Shown: in pieces, positions 9,012-17,437 of the stretch
Layout: each line of letters begins with the position of its first letter
How positions within the stretch are numbered: position 1 is the stretch's first letter
Assembly: GCA_030681795.1 (NCBI GenBank)
Contig: JAUXRG010000101.1
Location: forward strand, 1 to 46,016
Source: Rubrivivax sp.
GTDB lineage: Bacteria; Pseudomonadota; Gammaproteobacteria; Burkholderiales; Burkholderiaceae_C
Length of the DNA stretch: 46,016 nt
Reading direction: 5' to 3'
Program-made: the position numbers and the translations under genes
Notes under the pieces: generated by a model
Databases searched by the model: none
What the model was told of the DNA's origin: nothing
Seen by the model: the letters and a program-made list of their open reading frames with translations, nothing else

Positions 9012-9371
9012 ATGAGCATGACCAAAAAGGAACAGCGCCTGCGCCGCGCGCGCCAGACCCGGCTTCGCATCGCGAAGCAGGGTACCGCGCGGTTGGCGGT
9101 ACACCGCTCCAACCTGCACATCTACGCCGCCATCGTCTCCGACGATGGTGCCCGTGTGCTGGCCAGCGCGTCCACGGCCGAGAAGGAAGTGCGCGAGCAG
9201 CTTGCCAATGGTGGCAACGTCGCGGCCGCCTCGATCATCGGCAAGCGCATCGCCGAAAGGGCCAAGGCCGCCGGCATCGACAAGGTCGCATTCGACCGTT
9301 CGGGTTTCGCCTATCACGGCCGCGTCAAGGCGCTGGCCGAGGCGGCACGCGAAGCCGGCCTCCAGTTCTAA
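9012..9371 (+). CDS. rplR: 50S ribosomal protein L18
   Basis: L18 binds 5S rRNA and helps anchor it to the 50S. The 119-residue product has the basic start [20 protein letters not shown], then [26 protein letters not shown], and ends [21 protein letters not shown], as expected. AAGGAG lies ahead of ATG 9012. Confidence 0.99.
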   Translation: MSMTKKEQRLRRARQTRLRIAKQGTARLAVHRSNLHIYAAIVSDDGARVLASASTAEKEVREQLANGGNVAAASIIGKRIAERAKAAGIDKVAFDRSGFAYHGRVKALAEAAREAGLQF

Positions 9372-9398
9372 GCGGCCCGGCAGCCAAGGAATATCAAG

Positions 9399-9917
9399 AT
9401 GGCAAAGTTCACTCCCCGCGCGCAGACCGAAGCGAATGACGACGGGCTCAAGGAAAAGATGATTGCGGTCAACCGCGTCACCAAGGTCGTCAAGGGTGGC
9501 CGTACCCTGAGCTTCGCGGCGCTCACGGTCGTGGGCGACGGCGACGGCCGCATCGGCATGGGCAAGGGCAAGGCCAAGGAAGTGCCAGTGGCGGTGCAAA
9601 AGGCGATGGAAGCCGCCCGCCGCAACATGGTGAAGGTGAGTCTGAAGAATGGCTCCATCCACCACAAGGTCGAAGGCGAGCATGGCGCGGCCCGGGTGCT
9701 GATGGCGCCGGCCAGGTCGGGCGACGGCATCATCGCTGGCGGCCCGATGCGCGCCGTTTTCGAGGTGATGGGCGTGACCGACATCGTGGCCAAGAGCCTC
9801 GGCTCGAGCAACCCGTACAACATGGTTCGTGCCACGCTGGACGCGCTCAAGCGTTCGACCACCCCCGCCCAAGTTGCGGCCAAGCGCGGCAAGTCGGTCG
9901 AAGACCTCTTCAACTGA
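9399..9917 (+). CDS. rpsE: 30S ribosomal protein S5
   Basis: S5 is at the mRNA entry site and influences decoding fidelity; spectinomycin-resistance changes map to its N-terminal loop. The 172-residue product has [25 protein letters not shown], the dsRBD-like region [21 protein letters not shown], and [19 protein letters not shown] precedes the ATG. Nothing unusual is visible. Confidence 0.99.
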   Translation: MAKFTPRAQTEANDDGLKEKMIAVNRVTKVVKGGRTLSFAALTVVGDGDGRIGMGKGKAKEVPVAVQKAMEAARRNMVKVSLKNGSIHHKVEGEHGAARVLMAPARSGDGIIAGGPMRAVFEVMGVTDIVAKSLGSSNPYNMVRATLDALKRSTTPAQVAAKRGKSVEDLFN

Positions 9918-9937
9918 CAGGCCAGCGGAGAACACCC

Positions 9938-10120
9938 ATGTCCGACAAGAAGACCCTCACGGTCAAGCTCGTGAAGAGCATCGCCGGCACCCGTGAATCG
10001 CACCGCGACACGGTGCGCGGCCTGGGCCTGCGCAAGGTAAACAGCGAGCGTGTGCTCGAAGACACGCCCTCCGTGCGCGGCATGATCAACAAGGTGGCGT
10101 ACCTGGTGAAGGTGCTGTGA
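9938..10120 (+). CDS. rpmD: 50S ribosomal protein L30
   Basis: This 60-residue 50S protein shows the family pattern [23 protein letters not shown] and ends [19 protein letters not shown] precedes ATG 9938. The stop at 10118-10120 shares its last base with the rplO ATG, implying coupled translation. Confidence 0.98.
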   Translation: MSDKKTLTVKLVKSIAGTRESHRDTVRGLGLRKVNSERVLEDTPSVRGMINKVAYLVKVL

Positions 10121-10572
10121 TGGAAATCAACACGATCAAGCCGGCTGTCGGCAGCAAGCACGCCAAGCGCCGCGTGGGGCGTGGCATCGGTTCCGGTCTG
10201 GGCAAGACCGCGGGACGCGGCCACAAGGGCCAGAGCTCGCGCGCCGGGGGCTACCACAAGGTGGGCTTCGAAGGCGGTCAGATGCCGCTGCAACGCCGCC
10301 TGCCCAAGCGTGGTTTCAAGTCGGCGCAACTCAAGTACAACGGCGAAGTGACGCTGTCTGACCTGGAGCGCCTGGGCGCCGATGAAGTCGACCTGCTGAC
10401 GCTGAAGGCGGCGGGCCTGGTGCGCCAGTTGATCAAGACCGTGAAGGTCATCAAGTCCGGCGAGCTGACGCGCAAGGTGCTTCTCAAGGGCGTCCTGGCA
10501 ACGGCAGGCGCCAAGGCTGCCATCGAGGCCGCGGGCGGCTCGGTCCAACCCGTGCCTGGCGCGGCGGCCTGA
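10120..10572 (+). CDS. rplO: 50S ribosomal protein L15
   Basis: L15 is a late-assembly 50S protein. The 150-residue product starts [38 protein letters not shown], its classic Gly/Lys/Arg-rich N-terminus, followed by [21 protein letters not shown] 10120 overlaps the rpmD stop; an in-frame GTG one codon earlier cannot be excluded. The C-terminus is Ala-rich and ordinary. Confidence 0.98.
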   Translation: MEINTIKPAVGSKHAKRRVGRGIGSGLGKTAGRGHKGQSSRAGGYHKVGFEGGQMPLQRRLPKRGFKSAQLKYNGEVTLSDLERLGADEVDLLTLKAAGLVRQLIKTVKVIKSGELTRKVLLKGVLATAGAKAAIEAAGGSVQPVPGAAA

Positions 10573-10588
10573 GGGAAGCTGAGCGAAC

Positions 10589-11899
10589 GTGGCAACCAAC
10601 GCGAACCAGCTGGCCAAGAGCGGCAAGTTCGGCGATCTGCGCAGGCGGGTCGTCTTCTTGCTGCTTGCCCTGGTGGTCTATCGCATCGGCGCGCATGTCC
10701 CCGTGCCGGGCATCGACCCGCAGGCGCTGCAGCAGCTCTTCAAGAGCCAGAGCGGCGGCATCCTGAACCTGTTCAACATGTTCAGCGGCGGCGCGCTCTC
10801 GAGGTTCACCGTGTTCGCCCTGGGCATCATGCCTTACATCAGCGCGTCGATCATCATGCAGCTGATGACCTACGTGGTGCCCTCGCTGGAAGCCATCAAG
10901 AAGGAAGGCGAAGCCGGTCGGCGCAAGATCACCCAATACACGCGCTACGGGACGCTGGGCCTGGCCATTTTTCAGAGCCTGGGCATTGCGCTGGCGCTGG
11001 AGGGCTCGCAAGGGCTGGTGCTCGCACCCGGTTTTGGCTTCCGCATGACCACCGTGGTGAGCCTGGTGGCAGGCACGATGTTCCTGATGTGGCTGGGCGA
11101 ACAGATCACCGAGCGGGGTCTGGGCAACGGCATCTCCATCCTGATCTTCGGCGGCATCGTTGCGGGGTTGCCCGCGGCCATCGGCGGCTTGTTCGAATTG
11201 GTGAATACGGGCGCCATGAGCATCGTGGCCAGCCTGTTCATCATTGCCGTGGTGATCTTCGTGACCTTCGCCGTGGTCTTCGTCGAGCGCGGGCAGCGCA
11301 AGATCCTCGTCAACTACGCCAAGCGTCAGGTCGGCAACAAGGTCTACGGCGGGCAGTCTTCGCACCTGCCGCTCAAGCTCAACATGTCGGGCGTTATCCC
11401 GCCGATCTTCGCCAGTTCGATCATTCTGCTGCCCGCCACGATCGTGGGCTGGTTCGCCACCGGCGAAGGGCTGCGCTGGCTGAAGGATCTGTCGGCGGGC
11501 TTGTCGCCCGGACAGCCCGTGTACGTGCTGCTGTACGCGTCGATGATCGTGTTTTTCTGTTTCTTCTACACGGCACTGGTCTTCAACAGCCGAGAGACAG
11601 CCGACAACCTCAAGAAGAGCGGCGCCTTCATCCCCGGCATTCGCCCTGGTGAGCAGACGGCCAAGCACATCGATCGCATCCTGTCGCGCCTGACGCTGGC
11701 CGGCGCCGTCTATATCACCGCGGTGTGCCTGCTGCCGGAATTCCTGGTGCTCAAGTACAACGTGCCCTTCTACTTCGGTGGCACATCGTTGCTGATCATC
11801 GTGGTTGTCACCATGGACTTCTGGGCCCAGGTGCAGAGCTACGTGATGAGCCAGCAGTACGAGAGTCTGCTGAAGAAGGCCAATTTCAAGACGTCCTGA
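10589..11899 (+). CDS. secY: Protein translocase subunit SecY
   Basis: SecY forms the protein-conducting channel of the SecYEG translocon in the inner membrane. The 436-residue product starts from GTG 10589 and carries ten hydrophobic segments. Hallmarks are [30 protein letters not shown], the plug-side [12 protein letters not shown], and the cytosolic loop [26 protein letters not shown] upstream acts as ribosome-binding site. Its position after rplO in spc is universal. Confidence 0.99.
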   Translation: MATNANQLAKSGKFGDLRRRVVFLLLALVVYRIGAHVPVPGIDPQALQQLFKSQSGGILNLFNMFSGGALSRFTVFALGIMPYISASIIMQLMTYVVPSLEAIKKEGEAGRRKITQYTRYGTLGLAIFQSLGIALALEGSQGLVLAPGFGFRMTTVVSLVAGTMFLMWLGEQITERGLGNGISILIFGGIVAGLPAAIGGLFELVNTGAMSIVASLFIIAVVIFVTFAVVFVERGQRKILVNYAKRQVGNKVYGGQSSHLPLKLNMSGVIPPIFASSIILLPATIVGWFATGEGLRWLKDLSAGLSPGQPVYVLLYASMIVFFCFFYTALVFNSRETADNLKKSGAFIPGIRPGEQTAKHIDRILSRLTLAGAVYITAVCLLPEFLVLKYNVPFYFGGTSLLIIVVVTMDFWAQVQSYVMSQQYESLLKKANFKTS

Positions 11900-11904
11900 A
11901 GACC

Positions 11905-12123
11905 ATGTCCAAAGACGACGTCATCCAAATGCAGGGGGAGATTCTGGAGAACCTCCCCAACGCCACCTTCCGCGTCAAGCTGGAGAACGGCCACGTGGTG
12001 CTGGGCCACATCTCCGGCAAGATGCGCATGCACTACATCCGCATCCTGCCCGGTGACAAGGTCACCGTCGAGCTCACGCCCTACGATTTGTCACGCGCGC
12101 GGATCGTTTTCCGCGCCAAGTAG
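11905..12123 (+). CDS. infA: Translation initiation factor IF-1
   Basis: IF-1 binds the 30S A site during initiation. The ATG at 11905, six bases after secY, gives a normal 72-residue OB-fold protein: [38 protein letters not shown] and the end [18 protein letters not shown]. An open frame extends upstream into secY but that part is not conserved. infA between secY and rpmJ is a usual betaproteobacterial arrangement. Confidence 0.98.
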   Translation: MSKDDVIQMQGEILENLPNATFRVKLENGHVVLGHISGKMRMHYIRILPGDKVTVELTPYDLSRARIVFRAK

Positions 12124-12156
12124 ATTCCAAGCATTTAGGGTCAAACGGAGAAGACC

Positions 12157-12270
12157 ATGAAAGTCGCCGCTTCCGTCAAGAAGATGTGCCGCAATTGCAA
12201 GATCATCCGCCGCAAGGGCGTGGTGCGAGTGATCTGCACCGACCCGCGGCACAAGCAGCGTCAAGGCTGA
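12157..12270 (+). CDS. rpmJ: 50S ribosomal protein L36 (zinc form)
   Basis: A 37-residue protein starting [19 protein letters not shown] and ending RHKQRQG. Cys11, Cys14, Cys27 and His32 form the complete C-X2-C...C...H zinc ribbon, so this is the zinc-binding L36 type. GGAG lies before ATG 12157. L36 fills a 23S rRNA junction near the peptidyl transferase centre. Being so short it is easily missed by ORF finders, but its place between infA and rpsM is exact. Confidence 0.98.
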   Translation: MKVAASVKKMCRNCKIIRRKGVVRVICTDPRHKQRQG

Positions 12271-12284
12271 TTTAGAGGAACACC

Positions 12285-12650
12285 ATGGCACGTATTGCCG
12301 GCATCAACATTCCGTCGCACAAGCACGCGGAAATCGGTCTCACCTCGATTTATGGTATCGGCCGCCCGACGGCGCAGAAGATCTGTGTCGCGGTGGGCAT
12401 TCCCTATTCGAAGAAGATCAAGGACCTGTCCGACACCGATCTGGAAAAGATTCGTGACGAGATCGGCCGCATGACGATCGAAGGCGACCTGCGCCGCGAA
12501 CTGTCGATCAGCATCAAGCGCCTGATGGATCTGGGCTGTTACCGCGGCTTCAGGCATCGCCGTGGCCTGCCCGTGCGCGGCCAGCGCACCCGCACCAATG
12601 CCCGCACCCGCAAGGGCCCGCGCAAGGGTGCAGCCGCGCTGAAGAAGTAA
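12285..12650 (+). CDS. rpsM: 30S ribosomal protein S13
   Basis: S13 in the 30S head contacts the P-site tRNA and the 50S bridge B1. The 121-residue product has [25 protein letters not shown], a helix-hairpin-helix region, and the signature [20 protein letters not shown] with a basic tail. GAGGA precedes ATG 12285. It opens the alpha operon 14 bases after rpmJ with no visible promoter of its own. Confidence 0.99.
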   Translation: MARIAGINIPSHKHAEIGLTSIYGIGRPTAQKICVAVGIPYSKKIKDLSDTDLEKIRDEIGRMTIEGDLRRELSISIKRLMDLGCYRGFRHRRGLPVRGQRTRTNARTRKGPRKGAAALKK

Positions 12651-12684
12651 GCCGTTAGCCAAGCAACACTGAAAGAGTCAAGAC

Positions 12685-13089
12685 ATGGCCAAGGCACCCG
12701 TCAATACCGCCGCGCGTCGCGTGAGCAAGAAAGTCCGCAAGAACGTGGCGGACGGCGTTGCGCATGTGCATGCGTCGTTCAACAACACGATCATCACCAT
12801 CACCGACCGCCAGGGTGGGGCGCTGGCCTGGGCTTCCAGCGGCGGGCAAGGATTCAAGGGTTCGCGCAAGAGCACGCCTTTCGCGGCCCAGGTGGCTGCT
12901 GAAACGGCTGGCCGCGCGGCGCAGGAACAAGGCATCAAGAACCTGGACGTGCGCATCAAGGGCCCCGGGCCCGGCCGTGAATCGAGCGTGCGTGCGCTGG
13001 CTTCGCTGGGCATCCGCATCAACTCGATCAGCGACGTCACGCCGATCCCGCACAACGGCTGCCGGCCGCAGAAGCGCCGCCGCATCTGA
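12685..13089 (+). CDS. rpsK: 30S ribosomal protein S11
   Basis: S11 lines the platform near the Shine-Dalgarno helix. The 134-residue product contains [42 protein letters not shown] and the end [16 protein letters not shown], all canonical. The normally isomerised Asn-Gly region (FNNT and PHNG motifs) is present. A 230-base gap with a hairpin follows before rpsD. Confidence 0.99.
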   Translation: MAKAPVNTAARRVSKKVRKNVADGVAHVHASFNNTIITITDRQGGALAWASSGGQGFKGSRKSTPFAAQVAAETAGRAAQEQGIKNLDVRIKGPGPGRESSVRALASLGIRINSISDVTPIPHNGCRPQKRRRI

Positions 13090-13134
13090 TGACTGGCGCG
13101 GCGCGCCCGGCGTGCGGCCAATCGCCGCAAGCGT

Positions 13135-13187
13135 TAGAATGAAAAGTTTTCCGAGCCGGCGAGCAACCCTTTGCGAGCCGGCTGTTT
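13135..13187 (+). promoter_or_regulatory. Hairpin and possible -10 between rpsK and rpsD
   Basis: AGCCGGC at 13154-13160 pairs with GCCGGCT at 13177-13183 (7 bp stem, 16-base loop) and is followed by GTTTTCC, which resembles an attenuator. TAGAAT at 13135-13140 is a fair -10 but no convincing -35 lies 16-18 bases upstream. The 230-base rpsK-rpsD gap is unusual within an otherwise tight operon, so this is a good place for an S4-responsive or growth-rate control, which I infer only from spacing and structure. Confidence 0.35.
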
Positions 13188-13319
13188 TCCTGAAGGCGCA
13201 AGCCTTCCTCAAGCCCACCGTCTGAGCGCAATGTTTCATCGCCGCCAGACTCGCGCGGGCGGTCTTTGCGAACTTTGCAAAGGCCGCTGCCGCGTCAGAC
13301 AGAACTCAAGGACACGCAA

Positions 13320-13943
13320 GTGGCACGTTATCTCGGCCCCAAGGCCAAACTCTCCCGCCGCGAAGGCACCGACCTTTTCCTGAAGAGTGCCCGCCGCTCG
13401 ATCAGTGACAAGGCCAAGTTCGACAGCAAGCCCGGCCAGCACGGGCGCACCAGCGGCTCGCGCACGTCCGATTTCGGCCTGCAGTTGCGCGAGAAGCAGA
13501 AGGTCAAGCGCATGTACGGCGTGCTTGAACGCCAGTTCCGCCGCTACTTCGCCGAGGCCGAACGTCGCAAGGGCAACACCGGCGCCAACCTGCTGGCGCT
13601 GCTCGAAACTCGGCTGGACAACGTCGTCTACCGCATGGGTTTTGGCTCGACGCGCGCCGAGGCCCGGCAACTCGTCTCGCACAAGGCCCTCACGGTGAAT
13701 GGCCAGGTGGTCAACATTCCCTCGTACCAGGTCAAGGCCGGCGACGCGATCGCGATGCGCGAGAAGTCCAAGACCCAGCTGCGCGTGACCGATTCACTGA
13801 AACTGGCGCAATCCATTGGCTTGGCCGATTGGGTGCAAGTCGATGCCACCAAGCTGGAAGGCGTCTTCAAGAAGGTGCCCGACCGCGACCAGTTTGGCGC
13901 CGAAATCAAGGAAGCGCTGATCGTCGAGTTGTACTCGCGTTGA
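13320..13943 (+). CDS. rpsD: 30S ribosomal protein S4
   Basis: S4 nucleates 16S assembly and in E. coli is the autogenous repressor of the alpha operon. The 207-residue product, starting at GTG 13320, reads [27 protein letters not shown] and includes [22 protein letters not shown] and the S4 RNA-binding domain [31 protein letters not shown] at 13308-13312, seven bases upstream, decides for this GTG over an upstream in-frame ATG at 13266. The zinc cysteines of some S4 forms are absent. Confidence 0.98.
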   Translation: MARYLGPKAKLSRREGTDLFLKSARRSISDKAKFDSKPGQHGRTSGSRTSDFGLQLREKQKVKRMYGVLERQFRRYFAEAERRKGNTGANLLALLETRLDNVVYRMGFGSTRAEARQLVSHKALTVNGQVVNIPSYQVKAGDAIAMREKSKTQLRVTDSLKLAQSIGLADWVQVDATKLEGVFKKVPDRDQFGAEIKEALIVELYSR

Positions 13944-14087
13944 TCCTTCGGCGGCCCCGCTGCCGACGCCATGCATGCGCTTCGTTCCGCCGGGCACGAA
14001 GCGAACGACAGAGCACCACAGCCCGGCGTGGTCCATCAGCCTTATCGGTGTAACGAACCGAGGGTATTGACAGGAACTAGAGAACAC

Positions 14088-15074
14088 ATGCAAACCACCC
14101 TTCTGAAGCCCAAGGCCATCCAGATCGAGCCGCTCGGCGGCCATCGCGCGAAAGCCACCCTCGAGCCCTTCGAGCGCGGTTACGGCCACACCCTCGGCAA
14201 TGCACTGCGGCGCGTGCTGCTGTCGTCGATGGTGGGCTATGCCCCGACCGAAGTGACCATCGCCGGTGTGCTTCACGAGTACTCGGCGATCGACGGCGTG
14301 CAGGAAGACGTCGTCCACATCATGCTCAACCTCAAGGGCGTGGTCTTCCGGCTGCACAACCGCGATGAAGTGACGCTGGTGTTGCGCAAGGAAGGCGAGG
14401 GCCCGGTGACGGCCGCCGACATCCAGACGCCGCACGACGTGGAAATCATCAACCCCGAGCATGTCATCGCGCACCTCGCGCATGGCGGCAAGCTCGACAT
14501 GCAGATCAAGGTCGAAAAGGGCCGCGGCTACGTGCCGGGAAACCTGCGCCGCTTCGGCGACGAGCCCACCAAGAGCATCGGCCGCATCGTGCTCGACGCG
14601 TCCTTCTCGCCGGTGCGCCGCGTCAGCTACGCGGTGGAAAACGCCCGCGTCGAACAGCGCACCGACCTCGACAAGCTGGTGATGGAGATCGAGACCAACG
14701 GCTCCATTCCGCCCGAGGAAGCCATCCGCCAGAGCGCGCGCATCCTGGTCGAACAGCTCGCGTTCTTCGCCCAGATCGATCCCAGCCCGCTGGACAGCAT
14801 GGTGGCGCAGGTCTCGCGTCCGACGCCATTCGACCCCATCCTGCTGCGTCCGGTGGACGAGCTCGAACTCACGGTGCGTTCGGCCAACTGCCTGAAGGCC
14901 GAAAACATCTACTACATCGGCGACCTGATCCAGCGCACCGAGACCGAGTTGCTCAAGACGCCGAACCTGGGCCGCAAGAGCCTCAACGAAATCAAGGAAG
15001 TGCTGGCTTCGCGCGGGCTCACGCTGGGCGCGCGGCTGGAGAGCTGGCCCCCGCAGGGTCTGGACAAGCGATAG
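14088..15074 (+). CDS. rpoA: RNA polymerase alpha subunit
   Basis: Alpha assembles RNA polymerase and binds UP elements and activators. ATG 14088 gives 328 residues beginning [15 protein letters not shown], close to the family length; the frame is open upstream but not conserved there. The N-terminal dimerisation domain shows [25 protein letters not shown]. The C-terminal domain shows [31 protein letters not shown] and [13 protein letters not shown] 144-base gap separates it from rpsD. Confidence 0.99.
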   Translation: MQTTLLKPKAIQIEPLGGHRAKATLEPFERGYGHTLGNALRRVLLSSMVGYAPTEVTIAGVLHEYSAIDGVQEDVVHIMLNLKGVVFRLHNRDEVTLVLRKEGEGPVTAADIQTPHDVEIINPEHVIAHLAHGGKLDMQIKVEKGRGYVPGNLRRFGDEPTKSIGRIVLDASFSPVRRVSYAVENARVEQRTDLDKLVMEIETNGSIPPEEAIRQSARILVEQLAFFAQIDPSPLDSMVAQVSRPTPFDPILLRPVDELELTVRSANCLKAENIYYIGDLIQRTETELLKTPNLGRKSLNEIKEVLASRGLTLGARLESWPPQGLDKR

Positions 15075-15142
15075 ACATCGCTTGTCATGTGCAACCCCCG
15101 GTACCTAGTCCGGCCGGGGTTCAATAACGACAGGAAAGCACC

Positions 15143-15544
15143 ATGCGCCACCGCAACGGCCCCCGCAAACTCAACCGCACCACTTCGCATCGCCTGGCGA
15201 TGCTGAGGAACATGTGCAACTCGCTGATCCTGCACGAAGCGATCAAGACCACCCTGCCCAAGGCCAAGGAGCTGCGCAGCGTGGTCGAGCCGCTCATCAC
15301 CCTGGGCAAGGTGCCCACGCTGGCCAACCGGCGTCTGGCGTTCAATCGCACGCGTGACCGCGACGTGGTGGCCAAGCTTTTCAACGAACTCGGCCCGCGC
15401 TTCATGGCCCGCCCGGGCGGCTACTCGCGCATTCTGAAGATGGGTTTCCGTGTCGGCGACAACGCGCCGATGGCTTTCGTCGAACTGCTGGATCGGCCCG
15501 AGCCCGTGGCCACCGAGGCGGCACCGGCCGACAAGGCCGAGTAA
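15143..15544 (+). CDS. rplQ: 50S ribosomal protein L17
   Basis: L17 is an early 50S protein near the tunnel exit. The 133-residue product starts [24 protein letters not shown] and contains [19 protein letters not shown] and [28 protein letters not shown] precedes the ATG. It is the last gene of the alpha operon; hairpins follow immediately. Confidence 0.99.
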   Translation: MRHRNGPRKLNRTTSHRLAMLRNMCNSLILHEAIKTTLPKAKELRSVVEPLITLGKVPTLANRRLAFNRTRDRDVVAKLFNELGPRFMARPGGYSRILKMGFRVGDNAPMAFVELLDRPEPVATEAAPADKAE

Positions 15545-15550
15545 AGCCCG

Positions 15551-15633
15551 CTCCGGCCTGGCCGGAGTACACAAGTTGAAGTTCGCCGGCCTCGCGCCGG
15601 CGATCTGCTTTGGGCGGCCCGCCAAAGCGGGCC
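15551..15633. terminator. Three hairpins between rplQ and the convergent histone-like gene
   Basis: Stem CTCCGGC/GCCGGAG at 15551-15567, stem CGCCGGC/GCCGGCG at 15584-15602, and stem GGCCCGC/GCGGGCC with a CAAA loop at 15616-15633 lie back to back between two convergent genes. They probably end the alpha operon and the - strand gene. None has a proper T run, so Rho help or simple collision may be involved. Confidence 0.55.
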
Positions 15634-15645
15634 GGCCCTTGCGGC

Positions 15646-16215
15646 CTACTTCGCTGCCTTCTTCGCGGCCTGCTTGGCCGGTGCCGCAGCCCTTCTCGGC
15701 GCAGCCTTCTTGGCCACCGGCGCCTTCGCCACCGCCTTCTTGGCCACAGGCGCCTTGCGGGCCCCCGCCTTCTTCGCCGCCGCCTTGGGCTTCATGCCGG
15801 CGGCCTTCTTCAGCGCCGCGGCTTCCTTCTCCACCGCCTTCTGCAGCGCCTTGGCCTTGCGCTCGGCACTGGTCTGCAGCGCCGACAGCTTCCTGCCCGT
15901 GCTGCGCTTGGTGGCCTCGAGCTTCTTCTCGGCAGCCTGCACCGACTTTTGCGCCGACGTGCTGGCCTTGTGCAGCTGGGCTTGTGCCTTCTTCACCTGC
16001 GCCTCGGCCATCTTGACGAGCTTGCCGACCTGGGCCTTGGCGTCGTCGCGCTGATTCTCGACAGTCTTGCGTGCGCGCTTCATGCCGGCGGACATCGCGT
16101 CACCGAAGGCTTCGATCCTGTTCGTCACCGCAGTGCCGACTTCCTTGGCGGCGGTGCTCAAGTGTTCGCCGGCCTGGGCGAGTTCGGACTTTTTCGTGGT
16201 CTTGCGCGTGGCCAT
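15646..16215 (-). CDS. Lys/Ala-rich histone H1-like protein
   Basis: This 189-residue protein starts MATRKTTKKSELAQAGEHL. Residues about 10-115 look like a long amphipathic helix or coiled coil with many Ala, Lys and Gln. Residues about 135-189 are a basic tail of AKKA, APVAKKA and AAPAKQAAKKAAK repeats, like bacterial histone H1-like and AlgP/PhaF proteins. It likely binds nucleic acid; a phasin-type role on PHA granules is an alternative because PhaF has a similar tail. AAGGA lies five bases before the ATG. Low complexity makes family assignment uncertain. Confidence 0.8.
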   Translation of the reverse strand: MATRKTTKKSELAQAGEHLSTAAKEVGTAVTNRIEAFGDAMSAGMKRARKTVENQRDDAKAQVGKLVKMAEAQVKKAQAQLHKASTSAQKSVQAAEKKLEATKRSTGRKLSALQTSAERKAKALQKAVEKEAAALKKAAGMKPKAAAKKAGARKAPVAKKAVAKAPVAKKAAPRRAAAPAKQAAKKAAK

Positions 16216-16255
16216 GGTTTTCCTTCTTGAAGTGAACGGTTGCTTGCGCCCATGC

Positions 16256-16282
16256 GCACAGCTTTGCAAATTTACGCTGTGC
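16256..16282 (-). promoter_or_regulatory. Inverted repeat in the leader of the histone-like gene
   Basis: GCACAGC at 16256-16262 and GCTGTGC at 16276-16282 form a perfect 7 bp inverted repeat around 13 AT-rich bases, 41-67 bases upstream of the ATG at 16215. It could be an operator or an RNA hairpin. I could not place a clear -35/-10 pair around it. Confidence 0.3.
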
Positions 16283-16392
16283 AGCGCAGGCTTTGGCGCG
16301 CTGGCGCACAAATCGGCCCCTGGAGTCGCCGCGGTGATGTCTTGGCACGACGTTACAGCGCGCGGCGTACGCCGCTGGGCGCCGGCAACCCC

Positions 16393-16584
16393 ATGCTCGA
16401 CCCGTTGCACGGGCTGCGCGAGCACCTGCTCGGCGGCCGCCTGATGCTGCTTTTCCTGGACCTCGACAACTTCAAGCAGGGCAACGACACGTTGGGCCAC
16501 GCCGCCGGCGACCAGGCACTGAAGGTGGCGGCGCACCGCCTGGTGAAAGCGGTGCGTGACGCCGACACCGTCAGCCGCGCCACG
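16393..16584 (+). pseudogene. Remnant of a GGDEF diguanylate cyclase domain
   Basis: The + frame reads [28 protein letters not shown] and then VRDADTVSR. This is the beginning of a GGDEF domain, including the Mg/GTP-binding FLDLDNFK and [10 protein letters not shown] segments. The match ends exactly where R-hGGDEF should follow; the frame then runs into unrelated sequence overlapping the 3' end of the next (-) gene. The upstream part before DPLHGLREH is not recognisable. It is therefore a decayed fragment with no active-site signature. The 16216-16607 gap otherwise holds only the leader of the histone-like gene. Confidence 0.75.
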
Positions 16585-16607
16585 GTGCGTGGCCCGGCCG
16601 CGTGTTT

Positions 16608-17111
16608 TCAGCGCGGCGTGGCTGGCGCCGGTCTCGCAGCTGCCGCCGGCGCGCTCGCCGCGGTCTTGGGCACCGGGTCGACGCTGTAGGTCTTCAGCTC
16701 GCGCAGCACGCCGCTGCTCTCGACGCTGCCGCTGGTCGTGCCATGGCCGTCCACGCGGGCCAGGCAGTCGCTGCGGTCGCTGCCGCTCAGCGCCTCGCAG
16801 CGCTGGCGCGCATTGGCGGCATAGGGCGCGCCACCGTCATCGAGGCCGCCGCGCAGCGCCTCGGCGTAGGACGCGTGGGCTTCACGCACGCAGGCGCTCA
16901 ACTCCTGCCCCGTCTGGCCGGTGCGGCAGGCCGCCAGCTCGCGCTGTTGCAGCGCGCGCAGTTCGGCCTGCTTGGCCTTGGTCACCCGCTGGGGGGGCGC
17001 CGAGGCCTCGCCGGCCGCTAAGGCGGCAGTTGGTGCCAGCATCGCGGCCAGGCCGAGCAGGGCGCAGGCGCAGGCGCAGGCATGGGCGCGGGTGTTGCGG
17101 TCGAGCTTCAT
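16608..17111 (-). CDS. Secreted protein with two Cys pairs, unknown function
   Basis: The 167-residue product has a signal peptide (residues 1-33, ending PTAALAA), so it is probably periplasmic. Two Cys pairs follow: Cys62/Cys74 in an [21 protein letters not shown] segment, and Cys105/Cys116 in [14 protein letters not shown]. Then [18 protein letters not shown] and a Pro/Ala tail follow. Similar proteins of unknown function occur in Burkholderiales, from memory. GGAGGA precedes the ATG. It is downstream of, and probably co-transcribed with, the TM protein and OmpA genes. Disulphide pairing is inferred. Confidence 0.78.
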   Translation of the reverse strand: MKLDRNTRAHACACACALLGLAAMLAPTAALAAGEASAPPQRVTKAKQAELRALQQRELAACRTGQTGQELSACVREAHASYAEALRGGLDDGGAPYAANARQRCEALSGSDRSDCLARVDGHGTTSGSVESSGVLRELKTYSVDPVPKTAASAPAAAARPAPATPR

Positions 17112-17137
17112 GGGGTGTTCCTCCGGGTTGCCGGGTT

Positions 17138-17437
17138 TCAGGGTGTGGCGGCGGCGGTGTCGATCAGCAGGCCGCTGGCCCGCTGGCGGCAGTCGTCGCG
17201 TTCGTCGCGCCCGGCCAGGTTGTTGCAGCGCCAGGTGGCGTCGGCGCGTGCCGCGGTGTTGGCGTGGCGGGCTTCGGCCTGCCGCACCACCTGCTTGACG
17301 GCCGCGCCCAGGGCCAGCAGCAGGCCCAGCGCGGCCAGCGCCGCCAGCACTCCGCCCAACAGCAGCCGCAGCCTGGCGCTGTGGCCGTCGCCCGGCACGG
17401 GCACCGGCAGCGGGTGAAGGGTGGTGGCGCCGTTCAT
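17138..17437 (-). CDS. Small single-pass membrane protein with a Cys pair
   Basis: A 99-residue protein starting MNGATTLHPLPVP. A hydrophobic segment at residues 22-47 (LRLLLGGVLAALAALGLLLALG) is the only membrane helix; the C-terminal half would face the periplasm. That half contains WRCNNLAGRDERDDC (Cys71, Cys83), which resembles [13 protein letters not shown] in the downstream gene. The start overlaps the stop of the OmpA gene (TGATG), so the genes are translationally coupled. Function is unknown. An in-frame GTG one codon earlier is possible. Confidence 0.7.
   Translation of the reverse strand: MNGATTLHPLPVPVPGDGHSARLRLLLGGVLAALAALGLLLALGAAVKQVVRQAEARHANTAARADATWRCNNLAGRDERDDCRQRASGLLIDTAAATP

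Noticed and set aside
14067..14072. TTGACA upstream of rpoA as a -35 box
   Set aside because: No -10 exists at proper distance; the position would put it inside the ribosome-binding leader.
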